DNA of 64,000 bases, taken from the NCBI GenBank assembly GCA_019787685.1, contig JAHNUO010000001.1:2542001-2606000 (forward strand), in the 5' to 3' direction. A model generated the notes under the pieces. The model made no database searches. It had not been told where the DNA came from and saw nothing but the letters and a program-made list of their open reading frames with translations. Every line of letters begins with the position of its first letter. Position 1 is the first letter of the stretch. The stretch is from Chiua virens (taxonomy: Eukaryota > Basidiomycota > Agaricomycetes > Boletales > Boletaceae). Positions 12,524 through 24,863 of this stretch are shown in pieces. Made by a program: the position numbers and the translations under genes.

Positions 12524-14842
12524 TCTTTCTTTAGCGCGCTATTTGTGTGAAATCATTATGCTGTGAATCTGTATTTCGCTAGGAAACAATACCCCACTTC
12601 GTTGTCGTGTCTCACTCGACTGTACTTCCATCCATACTTGGTTACACGAGATTTTTTTGTACGACTATGAATAAATGTTTGACATAAAAATAGGGGCCGA
12701 ACATGCTTAGTACATACAAGAATAGACGAGACATTTTTATGTATACGAATCGAGCCATGTCGTCTACATAATACTTAGTCAACGCCTGAATATTAACGTG
12801 CGCCCACTCTCCCATCATGATCGATGCGTCGTTGGCGCATCGCCGCACCATGGAACTCGCCGACCAGCGCTGTCACCGCCACTGATCAAACGACCCAGCT
12901 CGCACCCGAAAAAGGCTACCCTTGTTCCTATCTTAGTATAGTGCTCGAGCGATCACCTAACCACAAAGAGCCAGTTTGGTTAGACACAGGAACGATCGTG
13001 CGTCGGCGACTACACAGATCCTGATGACCCCGGTGAATTTGGCAACGCAAGGTGCGGCGTGAAGACGGTCTTAACGTGTATGCCACGGGACGGGGATCCG
13101 CATGGGCCGGTGGGCATCGATGGCACGTTAAGGAAGCGGGGGCGGCGCAAGGGGAAAAACGCCGCAAAAGAGCAACCATTCTTAGAGCCTCGCAAGGTCG
13201 GCATGACCACCCATTTAAGAAAGGTATTTACACAAAGTGCCTCGCTGTGCCGGAGCGTCAATAGATGCGGCGAGTTCCTGTCGATCGTGCCTACGCGATC
13301 GGGGGAAAAGAAAGGTCATCAATCAAGAAAAAAAAGTAGTATATTCGGCATATGAATGATGGGATCCAGACGAGGAACATGACGAACGATTTAGAGTACG
13401 TGATCCAACGCGTCCGCACGAAACTGGTAAAAAAAAGAAGGACATGGAACCATGGCCAAGGAAACGTTGACGCGGCGGACGGATATACGGCGCAGCCGAC
13501 TCGGAGCCCGTGTGCGCGTGACGAACCGGATGTCATACGGACTTGCGTGGCCACGGCGCGGCGTCTACCCCACTCGTACTTATGAACGTATGAACGTTCT
13601 TCCCAGCCAAAGGTTTTGATGGCTGCGTGTGGAGGCAACTAAATGGGCCGTCCCGCGAGTCGGTGCGACTCATCTGAGTCGAGCGTCGACAGGCAATAAC
13701 GGCAAACATCTAACCGATTCGGGTGGATAGATAAGATGGACACGTTCCAGATGGATGCTCTGGAACCCGACCTCTCCTTCGAGCCTGAGATTAGAAGACA
13801 GTCATTCTCATACTGGTTGGCGGGTCCTTTGTGAAGAAAGGTCAAAAAATCACATCAGAAAAAACGAAGAAACGGCTGTACAGGATGTCGTATGTACAGC
13901 AGTTCATTGGAGGACCCTCGCGCGAAAAAGCAACTCGATTCATCAGAACACAAAAGGGAAAAAGCCGACATAAGATCAGCTGTGTGTTGCCAACACCGGA
14001 CGATGTGATCGTATCAGTCCGGTCGACCGGCTCGACGACCATTCGTGCACCACTGGCATGCATCGCGGGATCCGACTGGGTCGAAGGCAACCCCAACTGG
14101 GGTGTCACGCTGTTCGTGTAAAAAAAGACCACGCCAGAGAACGGCGAGAACGGCCGATGACATATCCCCGATGGACAATCGGGATTGCGATGATCATGGG
14201 GACGGCAGCCAATCGATCACGTATTGACGTACGTGTGTCCTTGTTCTTGAGGTTTACTACTAGTAGCCCAGTGACTATGGTGACTGCGCCTGCGCAGTGT
14301 CGCAGCAACCCATTGATGGTAAGATGTCGCTCTGCGACCATCGTAATTCAATGGGGCCCGTCCCATGCTCATATTAAGCCTGCCGTACCAGCCAAGACGC
14401 AGTCAACGTAGTGAGATGTGATCCAAATTGGGCAACGCGATACACGTTTAGGCTGATAATGGCTGTGAAGCGACGGGTTTATGAACGATGGGCGTCCCGG
14501 TTGTGGCAGCGTGGGCTGAGGAAACCCACACTGAACGTCCGTCCCAACCGCACATCCAACTCGTCATGCGGTTCTAATTGGTTGCAACGAGGCAGGTCCG
14601 ACCTCGCCGGTAAGTTGATGATTGATACCGGCTTGTGGTGTCACTCCAGACAAAGCGAAATTACACGATCCGGTGTTCTTGAATAGCCGGCCAACTCAAG
14701 TGTCACACGCAAGCAAACGGAAGTGGCACTAATTTCATTCAAACCAGAGGGAGAGAGACATGCTTAAGTCCGATGGATGTGGTATATGTCAAAAAATATA
14801 AGAGACACCACGATTTAATCAATTTGTAAAGAAACTAGGCGA
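12524..14842. other. 2.3-kb stretch without a recognisable gene
   Basis: Only short open frames, none with a familiar motif; the longest pairs on opposite strands look random. The sequence is rich in CG-containing words and short A runs (for example 13848-13870 and 14113-14121). I saw no terminal repeats, tRNA, 5S or spliceosomal RNA signature. The 3' parts of the ASI-like gene (plus) and the cyclin gene (minus) converge on it, so it is a large gap between 3' ends. Confidence 0.5.
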
Positions 14843-15912
14843 CTATGCTTGTGTCACTGGGTAATAGGGACGATGTGAAGAACGATGGTGTGGCTTGTGC
14901 GAGGGCGCAGAAGCTTGTGGATAGGAATGTGAATGTGAGACCGGAAGAGGAAAAGCCCGGATTAAATCCATCGTGGAGGGCAAGGGCTGAGATTGTTTTG
15001 CCGGTGTTTGTACCACCCGAGTGGTACTATCGTCCATATTCTCATGGAACGCCTTGGGATGTGTACCATAAGGGGGATCGATGAGCGTTTCTGGCGTGCG
15101 AGGTGCGGGAGAGCTGCCGGAAGAAGACGATTTGGGACTGGAAGGATCCAAGTCAGGGCAAGCAGCGTGGTTTGCGGGGCGATAATGGGTGCGGGCATGT
15201 GAATCTACATGACGACGATGGATGTGAGACGGCAGCGCGACCGCAGAAAGTGTGTCATGGTGGCTAAGAATGTCGTCTTCGGTGACAGACAACTCAAAGT
15301 CAAGGACGTCGAGGAACTCGCGTTCGATGCGGCCAACATCTCGCTTGCCAAAGACACCCGTGCAGAGCGCCCAGTGGACGTTTTTGAGAGTGGAGTCGTT
15401 AAGGTACTAGGGACGAGATTAAATGAGACATGAATGACATGATATGTGTCGAGAATATGTACCTTGCTTGCCACCATTACGGCGCCAAGAAATACGCGCT
15501 CGCACGCCCATTCCTCGAGCGCGATCTGGAGATGAGGTTTGACTCTGTTGATGTAGACGAGGGAGACAAGGATGGTAGGGATGGTGACTTCGGCGCGGGC
15601 AAGGACGTCAGTCACAAAGGTGACGAATGAGGCATGTTCAGGGCGGCGCGATTGAGAGCGGCCGCGACGAGAGGAGGAAGGCAGGCCTATGGCATAGTCG
15701 ACCGTATCTATGACCGAGTCGATAATATATTCTAAAAGGGGGATGAGCAGGGAATGAGTGAGGTGGCACAAGAGGACATACCAAGGACTGGTCTGGAGAG
15801 TTTGATGTCGAGGAGCTCGAGGAGAGCTGGGGAGTGGAGAGCTGGGTCTACGAGGCTGGCTTGGTGTACAGGAGAGCGAGGCATTGTGGTGGAGGGGAGG
15901 AAGTGTGGGCAT
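14843..15912 (-). CDS. Pho80/PCL-type cyclin
   Basis: Two exons (15463-15912 and 14843-15406) separated by a 56-nt intron give a cyclin of about 330 residues. The cyclin fold reads FVTDVLARAEVTIPTILVSLVYI, then ALEEWACERVFLGAVMVASKY, NDSTLKNVHWALCTGVFGKRD and IEREFLDVLDFELSVTEDDIL. This is the five-helix core of fungal Pcl/Pho80 cyclins, which pair with Pho85-like kinases in phosphate, polarity or cell-cycle control. The N-terminal 90 residues are Pro/Ser-rich, with a hydrophobic patch VLLCHLTHSLLIPLLEYIID. The 140-residue tail is His/Pro/Ser-rich and looks disordered. The frame is continuous and needs no base correction. Which Pcl subgroup it belongs to cannot be told by eye. Confidence 0.85.
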
Positions 15913-16749
15913 GGCTGATTTAAGAGGAGGAATTATAAAGGGGACACGGGAGAGGGCAAGGGCCGAATCGGAAGATGACGAAAGAGGTAAGAGGCAGACA
16001 AGGGAGAAGGATTAGCAATAATAAAGCGTATAATGCCATTAATTCGACTCAGAACCGAACATCTCCTCCCATATCCATTTTTGGATTCCCCCCCGTCGGC
16101 AGCCACGCCAGTCGCTGGCACAATGCCGTGCCGAGTCACTCCAGTGCCGCAGCCATCACAGCACTTGTTTGATTCGTTCGAAACATAATGACTCCCCTTG
16201 ACTAAGCTCGGCATCCCGCCGGTATTTGCTGACTGTCAATATTCTAATATGACAAACGAAATCACCCATCTATCCAAATCTTGTAAGTTGTCATCAGTAC
16301 CACTCATACTCGATCCTGGATTGAGGGTATATCATCATTTTCATATCAAATCATTTCGTTCATGCTACTCCTTCTGCCCCCCCATTCGTCCCTGACACGT
16401 TTCCATTCGTTCTGCTCGTCCGGTTCTTGCTCCCCTTTGGCCGGCCTCTTGGTCGCTTCATTGTCCCCGGCGGTGCTTCTTGACTCACGTCACTTGCACT
16501 ACGCTTCTCACCATTCACCCGGCGATCGCGCAGATACCTATACAGTTATGTAGCCGAGACAGTACCGTGAGCGAACGTTCCATTTCGAAGAAAGGAAATT
16601 CGAGTCAAGAATAGTCCCCTTGGAAGGCGCCATGCTCGGCCAACAAGTCACCCCGTACATGTGACACGTGTCCAATCATGTCGTTCGCATGCCATCATCT
16701 TCGGCTTGGTCTCTGCGCCGCAGGTGCCACCACCGTGGAAATGGTTTAC
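15913..16749. other. 0.8-kb intergenic stretch
   Basis: It holds the 5' flank of the cyclin gene (pyrimidine/purine-rich, 15900-16020) and the 3' flank of the coiled-coil gene. No coding frame of interest, no RNA gene and no repeat pair was seen. Confidence 0.5.
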
Positions 16750-17684
16750 TCACTGCGCTGTTTTCTCATCCAGAGTAGCTTGTAATGGTGGTAACGGGGG
16801 CTGACCAAGTTCTTGACGCAACCGGTCCACTTCCGTCTTAGCTGCCGCATATTCTCCGTCTTGTAGTGCTCCAATCTGCTGGCGAAGCTCCGCACATCTT
16901 CGATCCGACTTTAGCATCCGACTGATCTCCAGCAAGGAAATGTGACCATACTCTCGCGAAATGGATGCCTCAAGCAAGTCTGCCTAGATAACATCCATGT
17001 AAGACCACGTTCGTCGTATGTCATCTGAGCATCCACCTTGTCTCGGTCCGAATGTACCTGATGGTTGTCAGAGATACTTGAAATCAATACAAGGTCATCA
17101 GACACAACCGAAGGAATTCGAACCTCTGAGAGCGCATTGAGTAATCGCGCTCGTTCGCTGTCAAGTCTGCACAAAGGAGGAATGGATCAGAACATCACGT
17201 CAATTGTGTGCTGAAACGGGGCGACGGGATGCATCGTGATTCAAGTAATATGCGTGATGTGATCAAACATGCCCGACATACTTGTTTTTCTGTTCTCTGA
17301 GATCTTGTATAGCCTTGTCCTTTTGCTCCAAGCTGGCATGTGCGGACACGATGTGCGCCGTATGGAGTTGCAGGGTCAGAGAATGCTTCCTACGAGGCAA
17401 AATTGCAACGGAATAGGTCAGACTAGTCATGATGGGATGACTTGACCCCTTGTGGGCGAGATATGTCCGTGAACGTACTTGAGCTCGGCAGTTTTCGCGA
17501 GTTGGACTAGTTCGTGGGCCCAGTCGCCAGTCGCGACGAGCGGGGGTGGTTTTTGATGCGAGGGCGATGCGGTCGTCGTGGCCTGAGGAGCGACTGTGCT
17601 AGGCCCAGGTCCCGCAGAGAGGGACCCCATCACGGAGTTATGGTCATAGTCAGGGGGTGCAGACGCAGAAAACTGCTGATACAT
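16750..17684 (-). CDS. Unrecognised coiled-coil protein
   Basis: The ATG at 17684 gives MYQQFSASAPPDYDHNS, a disordered Pro/Ser/Thr-rich N-terminus of about 50 residues, then GDWAHELVQLAKTAEL. An intron of about 90 nt (donor at about 17479) leads to KHSLTLQLHTAHIVSAHASLEQKDKAIQDLREQK. Further short introns lead to LDSERARLLNALSEV, a short EDRDKV-like exon, and LLEASISREYGHISLLEISRML with a last helix AAAKTEVDRLRQELG. The TGA that follows EKTAQ overlaps a good splice donor (GTGAGTAAAC), so the gene may go on further with another exon. The heptad pattern of charged and Leu/Ile residues implies a dimeric coiled coil over most of the roughly 200 residues. No enzyme motif is visible and I do not recognise the family. 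It is divergent from NAA20, with 198 bp between starts. Confidence 0.6.
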
Positions 17685-17882
17685 TGATACAGTCAAGATG
17701 ATTGGAAAATAGGCAGACGGTGAATAAGCTTCCAGGGGTCTCCGCGCCAATCGACTGGTCGTTGGCTGTGACTACCCAAAGACACCGGACACTGCCAGAC
17801 GTGTTTGTACCTGTTAGGATCCAAGGGTGTCTGGTATCCACGTTTGGGCATGATAACACGGCTTACTACCATCAAAATCGAA

Positions 17883-18653
17883 ATGAGCGTGATACGGCCG
17901 TTCATGGCCACTGACATGTTCAAATTCAATAACATGTACGTACTTCTTCACATCGCATCCCTCCAATCACGTTGAGCCCACACCCGCAGCAACTTGGACA
18001 TCTGGACCGAGACCGTATGTCGTCCCTTGTGGCGTCCACTCCAATCGCTGACACGTCACCGCGATAGTACGGCGTCAGCTTCTACTTGTCCTATCTCTCA
18101 CGATGGCCTGATCTATGCTGCGTTCAAGAGGCACACAGCGGACGTATGATGGGCTATAGTACGCGCTTCATCGACGTCCCCGAATAAGCCTCATCGGTCA
18201 CGCTACAACCCACACACAGTTCTGGGAAAGGCCGAGGGCACATCGAACGAATGGCACGGTCACATCACCGCTGTCACTGTCGCTCCCGAGTACCGCCGGC
18301 TCTCTCTCGCACGCAGTTTGGTCAATCGGCTAGAACTCGTGTCGGACGAACATTACAAGGGGTTCTTTGTGGATCTCTATGTCCGCTGTAACAACGCACT
18401 CGCGATCAGCATGTACGAGGGATTCGGGTATAGCGTGTATCGCAGAGTGAGAGAGTATTATGGGATGCTGGGTGTCGGCAATGGTGGAAAGGACGAAGAT
18501 GATGCTTTTGGTGAGTCCAGTTCCGTGCCTCCTCTCTGTGGCAATGATTCAACTTCCAAAGACATGCGCAAACCATTGTCGAGAGATTCAATGAGACGTT
18601 CAGTGCGGAGCAATGGCCGCGAGGTGATGGTGAATGCGAGCTCCGTATCGTAA
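17883..18653 (+). CDS. NAA20: N-alpha-acetyltransferase NatB, catalytic subunit (Naa20/Nat3)
   Basis: NatB acetylates protein N-termini that begin Met-Asp, Met-Glu, Met-Asn or Met-Gln as they leave the ribosome. The ATG at 17883 gives MSVIRPFMATDMFKFNN, the usual Naa20 start. Three short introns then join INLDIWTET, YGVSFYLSYLSRWPDLCCVQEA and ILGKAEGTSNEWHGHITAVTVAPEYRRL. A fourth intron precedes the C-terminal DMRKPLSRD. The last 30 residues add a Ser/Arg tail. All joins are clean. One oddity is the acetyl-CoA loop, normally Arg/Gln-x-x-Gly-x-Ala/Gly: here it reads RRLSLA, with Ser where Gly is usual. FVDLYVRCNNALAISMYEGFGYSVYRRVREYY is otherwise fully typical. IML1 converges from downstream, with 48 bp between stops. 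Confidence 0.92.
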
Positions 18654-18701
18654 TCATGATCTAGCTTCGGTTACACACACGATCTTGACATGCTTACTAC
18701 A

Positions 18702-21700
18702 CTATATACTCAATGGAGGTGGATCATCCGGGCCAAGAGCAGCAAGTTCTTCTTCATAGAATCTCGTGAGAGCATCCCCGTCGGAGCAAAACTCTTGGAG
18801 CTTGTCTCGGATATCATCCGCAGAGGCCGCGGGTCTATCTCTGCTTTTCATCGCCGTCCCCATCCGGGCACCACCCATAAGCCGATTCGTCAAGAAGAGG
18901 AATCCCTGGGGTCCACCCAATACCTGCACGAATGCAACTCCAGATCGGTGAACAAATTGCGAGCATTTGAACGGCGCTCGCCGGTAAGAGTAAACCACGT
19001 CCACATCCTTGGCGTACATATTCATTGCCTCGACGTCGACGATGAACCCAAAACGTCTCAAAAGTGCATATTCGAAATAGTGCGTCGATTGCGAGCACTC
19101 CGAAATTCGTTTGTCCTAGGTCAGGAACGATCGGAGGGGCAACAGCGAGGCGTAAAGGGAAACACGATTGGAACGCGTTGCGATCCCGGACGTCGCTTAT
19201 TTCAGTCACGTACGCCTCCACGAGCTTGAGGCCATATCTCTCAATTGCCCTGCTCCACTGTCGAAGCGTATCTTCGATGCACCGTGCAGTGGACCCAATC
19301 CATTGAAGCTCGAAATGGAAGACTGTGCCCGGGTTCTGGATGATGTCATGGTGTAAGATAACAGACTCCGCCTGGTTACTTTTCTGCACCACAGGATCCG
19401 TGTCAGCACCAACTAGGAAAGCTCAAAGAATTCGAAGCCTACTTTTCCGGGGTCGACATCGATGATCATGCTCTGTGTCAGGATAATACGTTTCCTCGTC
19501 CGCTTCGGGCTAACCCCACTTGGCTTGCCTTGATTAGACGGATAGTAACCTCGTCCGATCATGCTATCCTCGTATTGTGTGTGACGACTGGCTTTGAACC
19601 ATCCTCGGGATGGTGTGCTCACTGTCACGTACTCCCCACTGAGCTGATAAAAGTAGTGGCTGAAACACATCAGTCGCCAAACTCAAACTGCAAGGTAATG
19701 CCACTCACCCGTCCAAGAACCCATGGCGACCGGTACAATGGGTAAAAAGGCCTTGCTCGAGCAACTTTGCCCCCCATTCCGTACCTTGTTCTCTCGAAGA
19801 GACGTCCCTGAACTCCCGAACAAGCCACGAAACGAAATCGAAGCCTGTGAACGAATCTAAATACTTCTTTCGATGCCATCGATGGAGCTTGATCGGTACA
19901 CCGTCGTCATCACGTATCGCCTTGGCAATGGCAGCGAGAGACATATCCGTAATTTCCCGTTCGCTCTTCATCTTCTTCTTGAGTGGACCAGCGGCATGTA
20001 TCTCGTCAAGTTGCGACATAAGCGAGTCATCCAGGATCGAGTAAGCCGGACCCAGCGTCGTGGGCAAGAATCTGACAGGAGGTAGCTGTTGTCCGCGTTC
20101 GTCTGGTGGCTGCCACCGCGCCTTGGTGAATATCTCTGCGAGCTTGTCAATACCCATAAGCCGGATTTCTTCTTCGTTCAGTTTCTCCCCGCTGGGCCCA
20201 CTCGTTATCTCGGGTTCCTCTGCAGACGGGATGACTACGAATCTGGTGCGCCAATAACGCAAGGACTCGTTGAATTGATGTTCATAACCTGCAACTAGCA
20301 TGTCCAGCCTGTCGATGCACGATCAACCAACCTTCTCTTCATTCACAAAGCTTGCTTACCTATTCCACCCATAGTTTTCTAGCCCATGAGATACGAACTT
20401 GGTTTTCAGTTCCGTGTACCCCACACCCAACTTTGGCCAAATCAAGCACTCATAGTCGAAAGGCTGCGTCGGAGGCATCCTCCGGACATATCGACGGACC
20501 TGGATCGCTTCTCCAGTATAGGATATGAGATGTATCTCGTTACTCATGCTGAGATACACAGGATCCTTGGTCGAGTTCAAGACCTCAGCCGCGCCGGCTG
20601 GTTTCGGAGCAGTGTCTTCCTCACCCATGAACGATTTAGTGCGCTGCAAGGTCGCTTTTTCGTCCGACAAGTTTTGGGAACGTAGCACGAATTGGAAGCC
20701 TTGGGCGAGTCGAACGGCGACCATGCCTCGCATCACCACCAGCGCCCACGCACGACGGATTTCGTCGACTGTGCCCTGCACGTCCGGCGGCTTGACCATG
20801 AACGAACGCATTTCCGTGGGGTCCACAACAAAGTCATACGAAAAGACATCATACGAAGTCTCCAACTCCGCGTTGCTCGGGAAGTGCTCCACCGTGAGCG
20901 GGAGGCAAGCAGGCGTGACCATCGATTTCCATTTAACCTCGTGTTTGTAGATCGGGGAGGGAAAGGTATGTTCCCAACGACGTGCGAGGGAAGATTGGGT
21001 GTAAGATACTGCAAACTGGGGACGGGATGGATTCGTCCGAGAACTCGATTGAGGTGAAGTGGATGATAACGGTACGCTGATCGACGTGTGAGTGGTGCTA
21101 CGACGTTTCCCAAATGTCGGCTCATCACGCGGGGGTGTACTCAAAGGCGAGAATCGTGACATCGAGCCGCGATGAGGAATCGCAATCGGCGGTTCCTCTT
21201 CATATGTGCGGCTAAGAGTCGTCCGGCCGGAGGCAGTCTGAATGATAGCCATGGGCTGGGGCGAACGTGAAACGGACGCAGAAGGCGTCACTGGTCTGTT
21301 AGGAGCGATGGGAACACGAATGGATGGGGTGGGAGTTGTTGGAGTGAGGTTGTGTGTCGGGGTGTTGGGCGATGCTGGGGACTCAACACTCGAGTTGCTT
21401 CGGAAGGGATTGTACAGCCAAGATGGAGCAAGCTTCGCAAGACGGGAGGTCGTGGAAGGCGGTGTGACATTGTCGGTTGTCGTGGCAGTCGAAACTGTAG
21501 TTGAGACGGAGCGACTAGATATCACGGATGATTGAGATGGGGAGGTGCTTAGTCCGGTGACCGAAGGTACTAGACCGTCCTCATCGCCTTCGGGCGGAAG
21601 TTCCAAAATGATTCGACGCGGGCTCTCTTCGATAGGTGTAATACGGGCGGAAGCAATGGATGTACGGTGCGAAGTTATGCCACGCCTCTCAACGACTGTG

Positions 21701-23670
21701 GACGAACGATAAGATGAAGGAACCACTGTGCTGCTTGTGCTTGATGCGAACGATGTCCGCGTGCTAGGCGCTGGTCTATGTTCTTTCTTGGATGCAAAGA
21801 CATTCAAGTCTGCCTGCTCTGCCTCAGCCGCCGACGGAGCTCTGTCTTCATCGTACGAATCTCGTGGCGTGACTAACATGTCTCGAAACTCGGGCAAGAA
21901 AGGAACTTCGATAGTCGCGAGGACGTCGTGCTCCAATAGTCCCAGCATCTGTATTTCGTGCATTTTAGCCCTTACGACGAACCTGGCGTGATCCAGACGT
22001 AAGTTGGGCTTCCAGAAAAGAAGCTGACTGTTTGAACTGACCTATCCTTACGAAAGGGTAGGTCCATTTGTTTATCCCAGAATGTCACGCCAATCCAAAA
22101 TGGCTCCCACCAAAAGGTCACCTTCTCTCGTCTATTTGGATCGTTGGGCATCTCATCGCCACCCCACAGTGGATCCAAGTCACGACCGCTGTTCTTGACA
22201 TCTCTGTCATATTTTGGCTCGTAGCCCTGAAAGCTGAAGATAGGACTCTGGTGCAACGGGGCTTTTGCGAGAGAAACGAGGTCAAGCCCAAAACCTTGAT
22301 CCAGCATTCTAGTCGTCGTCAGTCGTAAGAGTTGTTTGGATACACGAAAGTATCCGGTTCCTGGAGTTATGAGGATGGTCGAGACACCTGTTGACGACAA
22401 AGAACGGTCGATATAATGGGTCTCGTTAGGATTGAGGCCCAAATTGAGTGCTTCAAGAATGGGTCCATCATGAGCATAGGATATTTGTCCGACCAAACGC
22501 GCTTGATCAGGTTTGTTTGATTCCATGGAAACTTGGTGGTAGTGGTGCGCTAGGAGAATGTCTCGTTGGAAGGCCCAAAAGGAGTCCTTAAGAAGGAATA
22601 GGGTCGGTTTCCAGTCATTGATGACTTCCAGGTCCGTGATAACCTTGAAAAAATCCTTGAACCACCTTCCATCCTCGTCACGACGCAAGGGTCCAGCAGC
22701 ATACTCCAGCTCCGTAGGATCGTAGTGAACCCTGGATATCAACACGATTGTGACTGTGTGATCTGTGCCTGCTTCCCGCCATTTTGAAAAAAGTGCTGGG
22801 AGAAAAGAATGCACGATCTTTTCATAGAAACGTTCGCCGTCCCCAGCGAATTGCCAGAGCTCACGACAAACTTGGATAAATATCGTGACTTTGGCTGACA
22901 AGGATCTATGAATTGTTTTGGTCCTTGGCGTCACATAACCTGAGGACACCTGGTATGAGAAACGTCAGGAGAACATGGATGGCAAGTATCATTGATGCCC
23001 ACCTTCTTGCCCTTGACATAGATGCTCTGAACCTTTGCAGCGATTACTCCGATGAACGAAATATCTTGGTCGACGAAGACACATTGACCGACAAGATGTT
23101 TTCCGAGCCTCCACATCTCATTGCGACCCAAGTACTGATCAACGAAAGAAAACTCGATATAGTCAGCCGAATGGCAGGTTTTGTCTACCTGGCTATTACG
23201 TAAGTAAACGATAACGACTGAGGATCTTGGTCACCTTGGTCACCACAACTTCAGTATTGTTTTTCATGGCAAATGCATCGGCGACATTTCTGGGCAAAGA
23301 TATCTGTCACAGTCAGATATGGCTGGAACAGATAGGGTTTGTTGAGAGGAACTACCTGGAGGTTTGCTTTTGGGCAACCTTCGTCCTTTGGCACGGTGAA
23401 AAGATAGCCAGAGGTGTTTGCGAGCTGGGTTACGCGGAGCAAGTCTCCCTCTGCAACACCGGGCCACCATGATTGATTGAGAATGACCTTTGGAGACTCC
23501 TTTGGATCATGGACCCAAGTGTTGAGGACCTTGGAGTCGCCTAGCTTCAACGGAGCGGTGGGTGATGCAGTCGGAGGCATCCTGGCGAGAGATTGAGCGG
23601 TGTTGGAACGCTTGCGAACATAGTGTGGTAGGACAGATTGGGACTGGGAATCGGGACGAACCGTGGTCAT
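18702..23670 (-). CDS. IML1: Iml1/DEPDC5, GATOR1 (SEACIT) GAP subunit
   Basis: Iml1 is the catalytic GTPase-activating subunit of SEACIT/GATOR1, which switches off TORC1 at the vacuole when amino acids are short. The likely ATG at 23670 begins MTTVRPDSQSQS. The N-terminal domain reads VADAFAMKNNTEVVVTK and YIEFSFVDQYLGRNEMWRL. The structural core follows with KVTIFIQVCRELWQF and ISRVHYDPTEL, then a Ser/Thr/Pro-rich linker of about 250 residues (20,900-21,900). After that come YDVFSYDFVVDPTEMRSF, RARWQPPDERG-like sequence, a DEP domain (WHRKKYLDSFTGFDFVSWLV) and a C-terminal half with SVILHHDIIQNP and YSYRRAPFKCSQFVHRSGVAF. Seven or more short introns fit. One frame break stays unexplained: CCTAGGACAAA at 19110-19120 has one base too many between VPDL and the HYFEYALLRRFGF exon. 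The total is about 1,500 residues, normal for fungi. Confidence 0.92.
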
Positions 23671-23897
23671 CACATTGACGGTGTAGTATGTCGTACGCTG
23701 AAGGGCTGCGGAGGTAATACTCACATGTTGAGGTGACACCCATTTGTCAGAGTTACTCGCAATTTTTTTAGTTCGCGACCAGTAACTTCTCCTTCTAGTG
23801 CGACGCTGGGCGGTGCAAAGTAACGTTTCTTAATCCCATTCCTTCGTTCATTCAACATCACTCTCGTTTTCATATCTTCACTATCCTGTACTCGCCA

Positions 23898-24546
23898 ATG
23901 TCACCAAAGCAGTCTCTCTCTGACGTCCATGAAACCCATCAAATCACTGCACTCGAAGTTACTGCATCATCACCAGACGCTAGTTCTTTCAGCAGCACGG
24001 GTTCCCCCAGGCTGCTGATTCCAGAAGCATCAGACGTCCGCTCATCCCTAGGCTCCTCTCATGATACCCCCACCGTCAAGTTTGCGCCACTTCCACAGAT
24101 CGATCCTAATAGGAAGCGGTGCTTGGCACCTCTCGGTGTTTCTCGAACGCGTCGCAAACAAGCTATTGAAGGTGGATCGATACTTGTGGTCCACTGATCC
24201 TGACGTACCAGAGGGGGATTTGGAGGATCCAATCATCGCGTTTGCAAAGCTTGTAAAGAAGACTAGCAAAAGCCTGTGGCGTAGGGTGAAGGGGAGCAAA
24301 CACGCCATCCCGGGGAGCGTGTCGTATTCTGACGATCCTGTGCTGGACATCAAGTCCGCTCACTGTCCGAGCGATGTCGCACAAGGGGAGAAGAGTCTGT
24401 GCGTGTCAAGCTCTCTGACGGGTAGAGAGGGTGAGGGAAAGCGTCCGGCCTCGTGGTCACCCCCGGACGAGCGCCGGACGTTTAGTGAGGACGAGGCGAA
24501 GCGAAGGAGTACAGGCGACCTGCCTCGGTTGTTGATGGTCTCATAG
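23898..24546 (+). CDS. Unrecognised short protein, frame broken once
   Basis: The ATG at 23898 begins MSPKQSLSDVHETHQ and runs through a Ser-rich stretch to VKFAPLPQIDPNRKRCLAPLGVSRT, a pattern I associate with uncharacterised agaricomycete proteins. The frame then ends early at 24195. The second half, RYLWSTDPDVPEGDLEDPIIAFAKLVKKTSKSLWRRVKG, is one base out of register; dropping one G of the GAAGGTGGATCG run (24169-24180) joins them. The C-terminal 80 residues are hydrophilic and Ser/Arg/Glu-rich, ending at a TAG at about 24544. There is no signal peptide, membrane span or catalytic motif. It starts about 230 bp from the IML1 start on the other strand and may share its promoter. Function unknown. 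Confidence 0.55.
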
Positions 24547-24863
24547 TTTCCTTCCCAAACTTCCTTGTTCTAGGTTTCTCTCTTATTGGATTCCACTACA
24601 TGTAGATGGCTAGGCAGCTAATTGTATCTTGCTCGGTTTTGTTTCGTGTACCCTTTGCTAAATTTACTGAGGCGGTGGTAGAAGTTGGCGGGCGTATCAA
24701 ATAAGAACGCGGTGCCGGTAAGTAAGCTGTCACCAGAACTTTGACCAAGTATATACCTTGACGTTGTTTTTCACGTTGGTTTCATTTCTTTCTTTGTCCC
24801 TTTGTCCCTCCTTCCCTGGTCTCTTCTCGATAGATTCCCTTCCCTACTAACCTCCCTTTTGGT

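Noticed and set aside
13010..13355. Overlapping open frames on both strands (13010-13261 minus, 13052-13355 plus)
   Set aside because: Both strands are open at once, composition is odd, and neither has a domain or clean splice context; treated as chance.
14843..15633. Several plus-strand frames opposite the cyclin gene
   Set aside because: Antisense to well-conserved cyclin codons; no independent support.
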